This document shows positions 27,856 through 37,529 of a stretch of DNA of 64,000 bases, one piece after another; position 1 is the first letter of the stretch, and every line of letters starts with the position of its first letter. The DNA is from Flavobacterium sp. I3-2 (lineage in GTDB: Bacteria > Bacteroidota > Bacteroidia > Flavobacteriales > Flavobacteriaceae): assembly GCF_013389595.1 (NCBI RefSeq), contig NZ_CP058306.1:2728001-2792000 (forward strand), written 5' to 3'. The notes under the pieces are model-generated. The model was not told where the DNA came from. It saw only the letters and a program-made list of their open reading frames with translations, and did not search any database. The position numbers were made by a program, and so were the translations under genes.

Positions 27856-28206
27856 ATGATGCATACAGATTTAAAAGTATATCAAAAATCGTTAGATTTT
27901 GTACTATCAATATATCAGCTAACGGCTGATTTTCCAAATGATGAGAAATTTGGGCTTACAAGTCAACTTAGAAGAGCAGCTGTTTCGATTCCTTGTAATA
28001 TAGCTGAAGGGGTATCAAAAAATTCTACTAAAGATTATATACGGTTTCTGTACATTTCATTAGGCTCAACCTCTGAAATTGAATGCTTATTAGAAATTAC
28101 TCAACGTTTAACCTATTGTAACTCAACCTCCATTCTAACTAATGATTTAACCATCATAAAAAAAATGTTGATTAAGCTTATTGCTTCATTGAAAATGAGG
28201 GAATGA
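27856..28206 (+). CDS. Four-helix-bundle protein (23S rRNA intervening-sequence protein family)
   Basis: 116 residues of the S23/IVP family: DLKVYQKSLDFVLSIYQLT, then FGLTSQLRRAAVSIPCNIAEG, and YIRFLYISLGSTSEIECLLEITQRL. These are hallmarks of proteins once found in rRNA intervening sequences and common as stand-alone genes in Bacteroidota. It has GGGAAT satellites on both sides (27796-27837 and 28211-28310) and interrupts the spacing between the MauE-like and DUF6520 genes. This suggests it arrived with the repeats as a unit. Molecular function unknown. Confidence 0.88.
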   Translation: MMHTDLKVYQKSLDFVLSIYQLTADFPNDEKFGLTSQLRRAAVSIPCNIAEGVSKNSTKDYIRFLYISLGSTSEIECLLEITQRLTYCNSTSILTNDLTIIKKMLIKLIASLKMRE

Positions 28207-28210
28207 ATTA

Positions 28211-28367
28211 GGGAAAGAGGGAAATGGGGAAATGGGAAATGGGGAAAGAGGGAAATGGGGAAAGAGGGAAATGGGGAAAGAGGGAAATGGGGAAAGAGGG
28301 AAATGGGGAATTCCCTACTCCCTACTCCCTACTCCCTACTCCCTACTCCCTACTCCCTATTCCCTAA
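28211..28367. repeat. Tandem satellites: G-rich 16-mer array then CCCTACT heptamer array
   Basis: 28211-28310 contains about four head-to-tail copies of the 16-base unit GGGGAAAGAGGGAAAT plus partial units. From 28311 it switches to about six copies of CCCTACT and variants up to 28367. Purine-rich and pyrimidine-rich halves face each other around GGGGAATTCCC, so the whole can fold as a long imperfect hairpin. It is not a CRISPR array, because there are no unique spacers. Confidence 0.88.
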
Positions 28368-28375
28368 ATAAAAAT

Positions 28376-28389
28376 CTATTGGCCAATAG
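28376..28389. promoter_or_regulatory. 14-base perfect palindrome upstream of the DUF6520 gene
   Basis: CTATTGGCCAATAG lies 62 bases before the ATG. It could be an operator; no regulator is known. Confidence 0.35.
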
Positions 28390-28451
28390 CAGGGAATAAC
28401 GGTTGAAAACCTGTATAAAAGAGTAAACCAACTAATTAAATTTTTAATATT

Positions 28452-28736
28452 ATGAAAAACAATTTTAAAAAAGCCTTGATACCATTCGGTGTAATTGTAC
28501 TAGGCGTAGTGGGTGCTTTTGCATCAAATGCAGCAAAACAGATTGAGAAAGCTGATGAAGCAGTTATGTTAGGCTATCATTACGTTGCCTCAAGCCCAAC
28601 AGAAGGGGAATGTCAACCTGTGTGGGTTGATTGTAATCCAGATAGTGGTGATATCTGTACTATTTCTGGAGTAACCTATTATAGAAGTCCTATTAAAGAT
28701 GGATTACAATGTAGTTTTACACTTTACAAAAATTAA
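28452..28736 (+). CDS. DUF6520 family small Cys-containing exported protein
   Basis: 94 residues. An N-terminal hydrophobic segment (ALIPFGVIVLGVVGAFASNAA) acts as signal or anchor. The short mature part has four Cys (GECQPVWVDC, GDICTISG, LQCSF) that could form two disulfides. It matches DUF6520, a Bacteroidota family of unknown function often near MauE-like and SusC/SusD genes. The upstream MauE-like gene may supply the redox partner. A hairpin follows the stop. Confidence 0.8.
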   Translation: MKNNFKKALIPFGVIVLGVVGAFASNAAKQIEKADEAVMLGYHYVASSPTEGECQPVWVDCNPDSGDICTISGVTYYRSPIKDGLQCSFTLYKN

Positions 28737-28743
28737 TTTAAAA

Positions 28744-28764
28744 AGGGCTGTTATGAACAGCCCT
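28744..28764. terminator. Terminator between convergent genes
   Basis: A 9-bp perfect stem AGGGCTGTT/AACAGCCCT with an ATG loop, between the DUF6520 gene (plus) and the peptidase gene (minus). The T-tract is short on the plus side and the flanking A-run gives U on the minus side. Confidence 0.7.
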
Positions 28765-28826
28765 AATTTAAATATAAAACATTTATTATTTGAATTGTTA
28801 ATTAATAAAGCATTTTACATAAATTG

Positions 28827-31370
28827 CTAATCTATCCATTCTGGTTTTTCTTTATCTTTTAAATAATAATCAAACCACTGTTTGACTTTCGAGCTTACAT
28901 CTTTTTGATTTTTATCTTTATGAATGTAATGATCTTCATTTTCATAAATTAATAATGTCACCTCTTTATTTAATTTTTTTAAAGCGTTAAACATCAACAA
29001 ACTTTGTTGCCAATTCACTACATAATCTTTATTTCCGGTTATTAATAATAAGGGTGTTTCAACATTTTGAGCATAAAAAAGTGGTGAATTTTTAATATAC
29101 ATTTCTTTATCTTGATAGAAGTTTTTGCCTAAACGAAACTGATGGTTCTCATAGCGCCACAAATTGGGTTGTAACGAATATTGGCTATAATTAAAATACT
29201 CCGAGATTATTTCGGCAACACCTGCACTTGTAATAGCTGCTTTAAAACGATTGGTATGTGTAATTATATAATTGGTTTGGTATCCTCCAAAAGAATGTCC
29301 GTATATTCCCATTTTTGAAGTATCTATTGGATATCTCTCTGCAAAATAATCAATAACTTCGTTGACACTATTCAATGCAGAATTACCGGTTTCTCCATTT
29401 ATATAATAAATATCTGGTTCTAAAACAAAATAATCATCTGCTATAAAAGTTCTAAAATTTATTTTGGAGACTGACAAGGTTTCGGGTGATAAATAAGTAT
29501 GCTGTTTATGATATTTCTTATCATAAACAAAAACTACAACAGGATATTTTTGTAAAGAAAAAGGATTGTAATTTTTTGGAAATGTCAATATTCCTCCTGC
29601 TAATTCTCCATTTTCTTTTTGCCAAAATTCGTATTTTGATAACACATCTTCAACTTCAGTATCAAAACTATTACTATCATAAATTAAAGATTCCTTACGT
29701 TTATAAATATCGTATAAATAAATTTTTGGTGTACTGTTTGGTTTCTCTTTTATGTAAATAATGAAGTTTTTTGACCTTTTTATTTGTGTAAAAGCAGCTT
29801 GATCTTCTGTTAAATCAATTAGTTTTTCTTTGTCGGTAAAAAAAGAAATCCCTTGTTTAGTATTCATTAAAGTGGAATAATGTAAAATCAAATCTTTATA
29901 ATTGTTTGTATTTAATGGTATTGCAGACCAAATCCAATTTTTTGAAAATAAATTATAATTAGCGCTGGCTATTTGATATGATCTACCTTTATTATCCCCA
30001 TTTGTTTTTTTTTCTATTTCTTTCGTTTTGAAATCTAAATACCAAATATCGTTTTCAGACGTAAAAAAAAGTCCTCTATCGTTCCATTCCAAAGGAATAC
30101 CTATTGGATTATTAGTTATTTCATTGGTGTAAGTGACATATTTACTATAAAAATTATCCTTTAGGTTTGCTGTAATCGAAACCTTTTTATTTAGTGATTC
30201 ATCATAGTAATACCAATTGTTTTTCCAAAAAAAGATTAAAGGACTAAAGGACTTGTAACTAAAAATATTTTTACTTAAAGTATTCATATCATTAATTTTT
30301 ATTTTAGATTTTTTATAAGTATCATATTTATAAATAGATACAGTTGAATCTATAAATGATAAACTATCATTCTCAAACATGTCAAAACAATAAATTTGAT
30401 TTTGCTCATCGATTTTAAAAATTAAATTTACATTTACATCTGCTAAAGACATCCAATTACCTGTTTTCAAATTTACTAAGGCGATTTGATTGGTCGCATT
30501 TTTTTGGTGCTCTACATTCGGCGTGTATCCTTTTTGAGAACCGCTCCAAATTTGAACATCTGCATCTTGTTCTGAACGTTTTTTCTGTAAAGGCTTTACT
30601 CCTATAACTAACTCTTGATTAGATAATAAACGTACTGAATTGAACAAGGTATCAATGACCGTTTTTTCGAGTTCATTTACTATAGGGTACTTACCTATTT
30701 TTCTTAAATTATTCTTTTGGACTTCATAAACAAACATATCATCAACCGAATTGGAAATCAAATAAAATGCGTTGTTTGATTCATTAAAAACAACTTTCTT
30801 TATTGGTCTTTCTAACTTATCGAGATTTGGAAACACCTCTTTTTTATTTGTTTTTAAATCTAAAAGTACGCATGAATTGTTTTCATCAATCATTACGAGC
30901 TTTCTTTCGTTGGGGCTTACACTAAAAAATTTAACTTTATCAAAAGATGTAGATTTGTGAGTTTTTAGATCTAAAATCGTCAACGTATTGGTTTTTAAAT
31001 CCATATAGATCAATCTATCTATATTCTTTAAAATTTCAACCTTTCCAATATTTTGCAATACTTTTATTTGCTGGGCTTTAAAATCAATGAAATGCAGTTC
31101 TCTGGTTTTCAAATTATAAATCATTCCATTTTTATCACTTAAATAAAACTTTGGAGAACTCATTTCTAATTTATACTCATTTAAGGAAGCTAAATCTTTT
31201 ATTATAAAATGACTTTTATTTGCCACAGTGAGATTGTAAGCAATGATATTACCAGAGTCACTTACAAATTCGGTTGTAATCATTTCTGCTTTATTTGATG
31301 TTTCTTGGCCCATCATAGACCAAGAAAGCATCAAAAACATATAGATTACAATTTGTTTTATAAATTTCAT
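28827..31370 (-). CDS. S9 family (prolyl oligopeptidase-like) exported peptidase
   Basis: 847 residues with a signal peptide (ending SWSMMGQ) and a long beta-propeller-like N-terminal region (about 30-580). The C-terminal alpha/beta-hydrolase domain has nucleophile GHSFGGY near residue 690, Asp in GNKDYVV near 780 and His in EDHYIH near 813. The domain order is that of prolyl oligopeptidases and dipeptidyl peptidases. The gene starts two bases after the SusD-like stop, so the three minus-strand genes form an operon. It probably processes a peptide before or after uptake by the SusC/SusD pair. Confidence 0.9.
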   Translation of the reverse strand: MKFIKQIVIYMFLMLSWSMMGQETSNKAEMITTEFVSDSGNIIAYNLTVANKSHFIIKDLASLNEYKLEMSSPKFYLSDKNGMIYNLKTRELHFIDFKAQQIKVLQNIGKVEILKNIDRLIYMDLKTNTLTILDLKTHKSTSFDKVKFFSVSPNERKLVMIDENNSCVLLDLKTNKKEVFPNLDKLERPIKKVVFNESNNAFYLISNSVDDMFVYEVQKNNLRKIGKYPIVNELEKTVIDTLFNSVRLLSNQELVIGVKPLQKKRSEQDADVQIWSGSQKGYTPNVEHQKNATNQIALVNLKTGNWMSLADVNVNLIFKIDEQNQIYCFDMFENDSLSFIDSTVSIYKYDTYKKSKIKINDMNTLSKNIFSYKSFSPLIFFWKNNWYYYDESLNKKVSITANLKDNFYSKYVTYTNEITNNPIGIPLEWNDRGLFFTSENDIWYLDFKTKEIEKKTNGDNKGRSYQIASANYNLFSKNWIWSAIPLNTNNYKDLILHYSTLMNTKQGISFFTDKEKLIDLTEDQAAFTQIKRSKNFIIYIKEKPNSTPKIYLYDIYKRKESLIYDSNSFDTEVEDVLSKYEFWQKENGELAGGILTFPKNYNPFSLQKYPVVVFVYDKKYHKQHTYLSPETLSVSKINFRTFIADDYFVLEPDIYYINGETGNSALNSVNEVIDYFAERYPIDTSKMGIYGHSFGGYQTNYIITHTNRFKAAITSAGVAEIISEYFNYSQYSLQPNLWRYENHQFRLGKNFYQDKEMYIKNSPLFYAQNVETPLLLITGNKDYVVNWQQSLLMFNALKKLNKEVTLLIYENEDHYIHKDKNQKDVSSKVKQWFDYYLKDKEKPEWID

Positions 31371-31371
31371 A

Positions 31372-32739
31372 TTAGTAACCTATATTTTGTGGTTTTAAAT
31401 TACCATTTAACAAAATTTCAGTCTGAGGTATTGGAAGGTTTTTAAAGTAATCCATCCAATGGGGTTTAACTGTAGCCAAACTCATTAGTTTATTTGTTCG
31501 TTTAAGATCGTAAAAACGATGTCCAAACTCACAGAAAAATTCAATTCTACGTTCGCTTAAAATTGCATTTTGTGCTAAATTGTTATCAGATATATCCAGA
31601 GCAGATATGTTTGCTCTTGTACGAATGGTATTCAAATAATTATTAAAATTAGTCCAATTACCTAGTTGTCCTTCTGCTTCTGCGGCAATCAAATACATTT
31701 CTTCTATACGTATTACGATCGAGTATTCTTTTGTAGGAGATGAAAAACCTCTTTGTTTGTATTTAAAAGCATGTGCATTTGTACCGGTATCACCTACAAA
31801 CTTCACCCATTGCGTTTTGCGTAAATCATCAGTTTCAAAATCATTTAATAGACTTTGAGAAAGTTGCGCAATCGGAGCCGGATTTGCAGTAAAAATATAC
31901 GTCATGGCTTCATAAGTATTGTACCCATTAATGGTTGGTTTTAATTGCAAAATGGCACTTTTACTTTCTTTTAGAAACAAGGTTTCAACAGGTTCTAATT
32001 CAAAAAGCGGATTGTTTATTACCAACTCAGCGTATTGTAAAGATTCTATCCATTTTTTTTGATACAAATAGATACGAGCCAAGAAAGCTTGAACTACTGG
32101 TTTGTTTATTCGAATTCTCTCTGTGTTAGCAACCTCAGCATTCAATAATAATTCGGCTTCTTTTAAATCTGCTATGGCTAAATTCATAACCTCATTCGAA
32201 TTTTGTTTTGCAATACTTTTATTCAAATTGTAATTTATTGTTTTTATATACGGCACCTCATCAAAAGTTTGCGTTAAATAAAAATGTAGTATTCCACGAA
32301 TTGCTAGAGCCTCTCCCATCAACTTATTTTTTGTAGTTTCAGAAAGATTCGGTGAGCTTTCAACTCCTTCTATGATATTGTTAACTGTGTAAATTTGCTT
32401 ATAGGACGTATCCCAAAGCCTTTTCACAGCCGTATTATCAGCTAAAATTACAGCATCATAGAATTTTCTAGGATCCGTATTTTGAGTTGAAATTACTTCT
32501 AATTCATCTGTATAACAAGCCATCAAAAATGGATTATCTGCTGTATTACCATTTAAAAATCCTCCCTCAACTAACATTACATATACATTATTCATTGCAG
32601 CTTCTGCAGTTGCAGCATCATTAAACACCTTTACTTGATCTAATTGATCTTTTGGCAAATCTGTTTCTAAAAAATCGCTACAGCTTAGGTTTATCATTAA
32701 TAAACTAAAACTAAGTATCATATATCTTGGTAAGTTCAT
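31372..32739 (-). CDS. RagB/SusD family nutrient-uptake lipoprotein
   Basis: 455 residues, signal with lipobox (LLMINLSC) and the SusD start SDFLETDLPKDQLDQVKVFNDAATAEAAMNNVY. Tetratricopeptide-like helices follow, for example ALAIRGILHFYLTQTFDEVPYI. The C-terminal signature IRIEEMYLIAAEAEGQLGN and LSERRIEFFCEFGHRFYDLKR is typical of the family. It sits on the outer surface as lid of the SusC partner encoded immediately upstream. With a peptidase instead of glycoside hydrolases alongside, peptide uptake is more likely than glycan uptake. Confidence 0.95.
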   Translation of the reverse strand: MNLPRYMILSFSLLMINLSCSDFLETDLPKDQLDQVKVFNDAATAEAAMNNVYVMLVEGGFLNGNTADNPFLMACYTDELEVISTQNTDPRKFYDAVILADNTAVKRLWDTSYKQIYTVNNIIEGVESSPNLSETTKNKLMGEALAIRGILHFYLTQTFDEVPYIKTINYNLNKSIAKQNSNEVMNLAIADLKEAELLLNAEVANTERIRINKPVVQAFLARIYLYQKKWIESLQYAELVINNPLFELEPVETLFLKESKSAILQLKPTINGYNTYEAMTYIFTANPAPIAQLSQSLLNDFETDDLRKTQWVKFVGDTGTNAHAFKYKQRGFSSPTKEYSIVIRIEEMYLIAAEAEGQLGNWTNFNNYLNTIRTRANISALDISDNNLAQNAILSERRIEFFCEFGHRFYDLKRTNKLMSLATVKPHWMDYFKNLPIPQTEILLNGNLKPQNIGY

Positions 32740-32750
32740 AATCTAAAAAA

Positions 32751-35741
32751 TTAAAAATTAAAATTAAATCCTAAGGCAATAGTTCTCAATGCTGGTAAAT
32801 AACCTATGGCTGTTTCTGGGTCACTACCTGGGTAATTGGTTATCGTAAATAAATTTTGACCTTGAACATAAGTTGCAATGCGTGAGTTAGATTTATTATT
32901 TAATTGCCAACTGTATTGTAATTGCAGTGATTTTAAACGGATGTATGAACCGTCAATAATCATCTGATCACTGTTCTTGTAATTTTCGTAAGCTTGTGTA
33001 CCTAATGAATTTGTTTGTAAAATTGGTATTTGATAACTACCATTAGGGTTCTCATTAGAAACATAATCAGATGTCATGGACAGATTATTTACGTTATAGC
33101 CTAAAGGAGATACATTAGACAATGGAGATAAGGCATTTTGTTTAACAAATTGAATTGTGAAATCTAAAGACCAGTTTTTATAATTTATACTATTTTGTAT
33201 TCCCGCAAACATCATTGTATTGACATTCATAGCTTTTTTACGGTCGTTGACATCTATTTTGCCATCTCCATTTAAATCTTCAAAAGTAAACAAGCCTGTT
33301 ACTGGATCAATTCCGGTATAGGTATATACTTTACGTATCGAAGTAGGTTTCCCAATTTCGTAAGTATTAGCATAGGTTGATTCTTCTAAGTTAGGGAAGG
33401 CGATTAATTTATTCTTTGGCAAACTAATGTTGATGTTTGTTGACCAAAAGAATTGATTTTTGGACATATTGATACTACGTAGTGTAAACTCCCAACCCGA
33501 ATTCTCAACAGTAGCATTCAAATTAGCTTGTACACTAGCAAAACCTGTAGTACCTGGTAACGGAATCCCTACTAATTGATTCGATGAACGATTACTATAA
33601 TAGACAATTGATGGAGCTATTCTTGATTTAAAAAGTTCTAATTCCAACGCAACTTCAACTTTTTTATTCGTTTCCCAACTAAAATCAGGATTGAATAATC
33701 TTGTGGGTTCTAAAGCTATTTGTTCGTCGTATTTTAGATAATTTAATCTAAATGTATTTAAATACTGGTAATCACCTATTAAGTCATTACCTGCAATACC
33801 GTAACTTGCTCTTAGTTTTCCGAAACTTAACCAAGACGATTTATCAAATACATTTTCTCTACTAAACAACCAAGCTGTACCCACAGCCCCAAAATTCCCC
33901 CATTGTTTACCTGGTCCAAAACGACTTGAACCGTCTCTACGTCCTGTAAGATTTACAATGTACTTTTGTTGGTGTATATAATTTACACGCGCATAAAATG
34001 CTTGGTAACGATACATTAAATCAGCATCTTTGAGAATAAGTTGAGAAGTAGCACTTTGAAGGTTATCCAACATATCATTTGACAAGAAGCCGTTACCTCG
34101 TAAGCCTAGTATATCTTGTTTGCGTTCCTCAAAAGTGGTTCCTAGAAGAAAATTCCAAACTCCTGTATTGGTTACTAAACTATAATTCAGTTTAGGTTCC
34201 ATAATCCACCCATCTCTAGAAAACAATGTTCTACTAACAGAAGAATCTTTACTGGTAAAGCCAAGTGCCGGATTCATTGTTGTTGTAGGAACTTTCTTGA
34301 ATTCTACATTATTTGTAGTTTGTAAACCTGCGTTTAATGAAACATTTAAATTCTTAATAAGTGCATAACCCAACACAACATTTGCTGAAAAATCATTTGA
34401 TTGAGATTCGTAAGTTGCATTTAGTTTTGCTAACGGATTTTCGAACGTATTGTTTTCCCAATTCAAATTACCTTCTGCATCGTACAAGTCTGGTGCATTG
34501 GGTGCTAAAAATATTTGAGAAGTTAAATCAGTAACCATAAGGTTATTTTTTTGATTACTTTTTAGAACTGTAGATTGAAAATAAAAACGATCGTCTTTTG
34601 ATTGATGGTTTACATTTAATAAAAAATTAGTTCGTTTATACCCAAAATCACCTGGAAAAACCGTTTCGTCTTTTCGATGCCCTGCACTAAACAAATAATT
34701 TGTTTTGCCAGAACCACCGCTTACTGAGAACTGGGTATTTTGAGAAACGGCTCTACCTCCCAAAAACTCTTTTTGCCAATTGGTGTACTTATTCTCATCC
34801 CAAATACCATTTACATCATAAGCATTTGCAGGGTAATCTGTGATGCCTGCATTTGCGAAAGCATCTCGACGCATTTGTAAATATTGATCGGTATTCATTA
34901 AATCCATATACTTAGCTACTGTACTCACCGAAGTAGTTGATTGAAATGAAAATGTGGTTCTATCAGAGCTTCCTTTCTTAGTCGTAATAAGTACTACTCC
35001 ATTACTCCCACGAGAACCATATATAGCCGTTGCATCGGCATCTTTCAGTACCTCAATACTTTCTATATCGTTTGGATTAATACTATTTAAAGGACTTACG
35101 TTACCTTTACTAAATATTTGACCTGATAATGTTTGATCAGAGGCTGATTGCGAAGCAAACGGCACACCATCAACGATATACAAGGGCGCGTTTCCCTCGG
35201 TTCTTAGACTGTTACGCCCCCTTATTTGTATATCGAAGCCACCGCCAGGGACACCACTATTCTGCGTAATGTTCACCCCTGCCATACGTCCTTGCATAGC
35301 GGCCAGTGGGTTGGCAACTGGTTGTTGTCCAATTTCTTTTGCTGTAATTTTAGAAATACTCCCTGTTCGTTCTTTGTCTTTTACGGTATAGTATCCCGCA
35401 TTGATTACCATTTCATCAAGCATATTTTCATCTGCCACCATAGTTACATTAAGCGTACTTGTTTTTACAGTAAACGTTTGCGGTTTGTAACCTAGATAAT
35501 CAAAAGTTACTTGAGTATTCATTGGAATTTGAATGGTATAGAATCCCAATTCGTTGGTTTGGGTACCATTTTCGGTATCGGTTTGCCACACGAGTACTCC
35601 AGCTAGTGGTCCGTTGACATCTTTCACAACTCCGCTTAGAGTTAGTGTTTTTTCTTGTGCGTAGGTTTTTAAACTACACAACAGCATAATTAGCACGTAC
35701 GTTAGGGGTACGGTTAGTGCTGTAAAAGTAATTTTTTTCAT
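32751..35741 (-). CDS. SusC/RagA family TonB-linked outer-membrane transporter
   Basis: 996 residues: signal peptide, carboxypeptidase-like regulatory domain (LSGVVKDVNGPLAGVLVWQ, about 33-110), and a plug with NPLAAMQGRMAGVNITQNSGVPGGG and LYIVDGVPF. The segment IESIEVLKDADATAIYGSRGSNGVVLITTKKG follows, then a 22-strand-type barrel ending in an aromatic residue (FNFNF). This is the channel component of the SusCD pair and is first in the operon with SusD and the S9 peptidase. Confidence 0.96.
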   Translation of the reverse strand: MKKITFTALTVPLTYVLIMLLCSLKTYAQEKTLTLSGVVKDVNGPLAGVLVWQTDTENGTQTNELGFYTIQIPMNTQVTFDYLGYKPQTFTVKTSTLNVTMVADENMLDEMVINAGYYTVKDKERTGSISKITAKEIGQQPVANPLAAMQGRMAGVNITQNSGVPGGGFDIQIRGRNSLRTEGNAPLYIVDGVPFASQSASDQTLSGQIFSKGNVSPLNSINPNDIESIEVLKDADATAIYGSRGSNGVVLITTKKGSSDRTTFSFQSTTSVSTVAKYMDLMNTDQYLQMRRDAFANAGITDYPANAYDVNGIWDENKYTNWQKEFLGGRAVSQNTQFSVSGGSGKTNYLFSAGHRKDETVFPGDFGYKRTNFLLNVNHQSKDDRFYFQSTVLKSNQKNNLMVTDLTSQIFLAPNAPDLYDAEGNLNWENNTFENPLAKLNATYESQSNDFSANVVLGYALIKNLNVSLNAGLQTTNNVEFKKVPTTTMNPALGFTSKDSSVSRTLFSRDGWIMEPKLNYSLVTNTGVWNFLLGTTFEERKQDILGLRGNGFLSNDMLDNLQSATSQLILKDADLMYRYQAFYARVNYIHQQKYIVNLTGRRDGSSRFGPGKQWGNFGAVGTAWLFSRENVFDKSSWLSFGKLRASYGIAGNDLIGDYQYLNTFRLNYLKYDEQIALEPTRLFNPDFSWETNKKVEVALELELFKSRIAPSIVYYSNRSSNQLVGIPLPGTTGFASVQANLNATVENSGWEFTLRSINMSKNQFFWSTNINISLPKNKLIAFPNLEESTYANTYEIGKPTSIRKVYTYTGIDPVTGLFTFEDLNGDGKIDVNDRKKAMNVNTMMFAGIQNSINYKNWSLDFTIQFVKQNALSPLSNVSPLGYNVNNLSMTSDYVSNENPNGSYQIPILQTNSLGTQAYENYKNSDQMIIDGSYIRLKSLQLQYSWQLNNKSNSRIATYVQGQNLFTITNYPGSDPETAIGYLPALRTIALGFNFNF

Positions 35742-35794
35742 ACTTTTGTAATGTTAATTAATAATTCGAGTTGATTAATATTTATCTCCCTGAT

Positions 35795-36850
35795 ATGGTC
35801 GCCAAACTTTGTTCAGGGGGATTTTTTTATTTTTTTCTCTAACTTTTGGCTTGATCCAAAAGTTACAAAAGATCAAGACTGCAAAAAGAAATTCTAAAAA
35901 TGCGCGCATTTTTCTAAATCATTTGGATCTTGCTTTTTCAAAGCTTCGGTCAGCCAAATGATTCTTTACGCAAAAAGCTTCATTTTCTTAACGTATTTCT
36001 TTTTGATGTCGGGTTTACGATTCTGCTAAGTATTGATTTTATTCTTTCAATGAACGAGTTTTGTTTCTACTTAGTATTCCATTTTGTTATGCTGAACTTG
36101 GCAAGCATCGCATCAAGCTTTTTATATATGTTTCGATTATAATAGTACGTTTTAGATTTTTATAATTTATTCTTTCTTTTACCTCCTCTTTGTTATTTTA
36201 AAATTTAAAATGTCGGTGAACCTTCGGTTTGGACAACCCCAATAGAAATATGCTTCGACAATCTCAGCACACTAGGTTTTCGACGCAGTCTAAATACGGT
36301 CTAAACGGTTTCGAACGCTAAATCAAAAGAACTCACTTCTGTACAAATACAAGCCTTAATGACTTGATTATTTACACTAGAAGTCTTAGGCGCAGTATTC
36401 ATGAGAACAAAAACAAAATTTAAACGCTCGAATAAACACCTTTTGATTTTACACTTTTCTCAACTTTTAGACACTCGTATTTATACTGTAGGTCGGGTTT
36501 ACGATTCTGCTAAGTATTGATTTTATTCTTTCAATGAACATATTTTGTTTGTAGAAAGATTCTTCGACTTCGTTTTCACAGCGCTCAGAATGAGAGAATA
36601 TTTCATATTCAATTCCCGATTCTCTTTTCACAATTTTTTTTCCCGATTCTCTATTACTATTAACGTTTTTGTTTTTCCTTAATAATCTATTCTACTGAAT
36701 TTTTGATTTCGTTTTCAAATCTTCAAATTATTACATTTTCAAATTCTATTCCCTATTCCCTTATTCCTTATTCCCTATTACACTTACTCACCTTATAACC
36801 GTCTAACTTTATAACTTCCTAACCGAAATAATGCAAATTCAATTCCCTAT
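35795..36850. repeat. Diverged non-coding duplication, copy 1
   Basis: This segment shares many blocks with 37530-38385, in the same order. They include TGGTCGCCAAACTT (near 35801), GTCGGGTTTACGATTCTGCT (near 36010 and again 36491), and CGACGCAGTCTAAATACGG (near 36278). TTTTCTCAACTTTTAGACACTC (near 36455, first 20 bases shown by both copies) and CCTTATAACCGTCTAACTTT (near 36791) complete the set. No credible coding frame crosses it. It looks like an old tandem duplication in decay. Confidence 0.65.
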
Positions 36851-36884
36851 TCCCTATTTCCCTATTTCCTTGTTCCCTAATGTA
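36742..36884. repeat. TTCCCTATTCCC satellite tracts
   Basis: Two clusters of pyrimidine-rich units (TTCCCTA, TTCCCTT) around 36742-36780 and 36838-36884, separated by the conserved CCTTATAACCG block. They are the opposite strand of the GGGAAT units at 27796, 28211 and 52483. Confidence 0.7.
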
Positions 36885-37529
36885 TTCCCAAATATTCATT
36901 ATCTTTGATTATCTACTTCTTAAAAAATACCCGATTCCATTTTGATAAATATTCTAATAAAATTTAAAATATTAGAATAAAAATCTATGTTTTGTCAATT
37001 TTGATTAAAAAGTGATTCATGCACTATCCATACTGTATCTATGCTTTATCTATTTAGTATCTATGTAGTTGATATTTAGAATATTTTTCGGTTTTGTTTT
37101 TTAGTTTTTATTCCCAAATTCCCTATTCCCAAATTCAAGAGCTTACGTACACAGTTAATCCGTCTCAAACTAGAACCTAGCGGGTTATACTTAATTTTAT
37201 CATAACTGTGTACTTTGCTCTGTAACTAACTAAATAAAAAATATATAAGTGTTTTTAATTTTTAGTCTTTAGCTTTTAGTTATTAGTTTAGAATATTATT
37301 TTTCCATTTCCTCTCCCTATATCCCCAAAAAAACTCCCGAACCACGACTTTTATATAAAAACTTATAAATCTACCTTATGAAATGACATTTTGCGTGGTT
37401 CGATTGTTTTAACATTAATAAACTAATTCTAATAAAAATGATTTTCTTTTATCTATTGTGATTTAAAATTCAGGTCTCCCAGCTTTCTGATATAGCAAAG
37501 GGCGTTGCTGTGTGTTTTTTCTTATTTTT

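Noticed and set aside
28211..28367. Regular short repeats that might be taken for a CRISPR array
   Set aside because: Units are contiguous 16-mers and 7-mers with no unique spacers and no cas genes in the window.
35930..36142. 70-codon plus-strand ORF
   Set aside because: Lies inside duplicated non-coding sequence, hydrophobic by AT content, with no counterpart frame preserved in the second copy.
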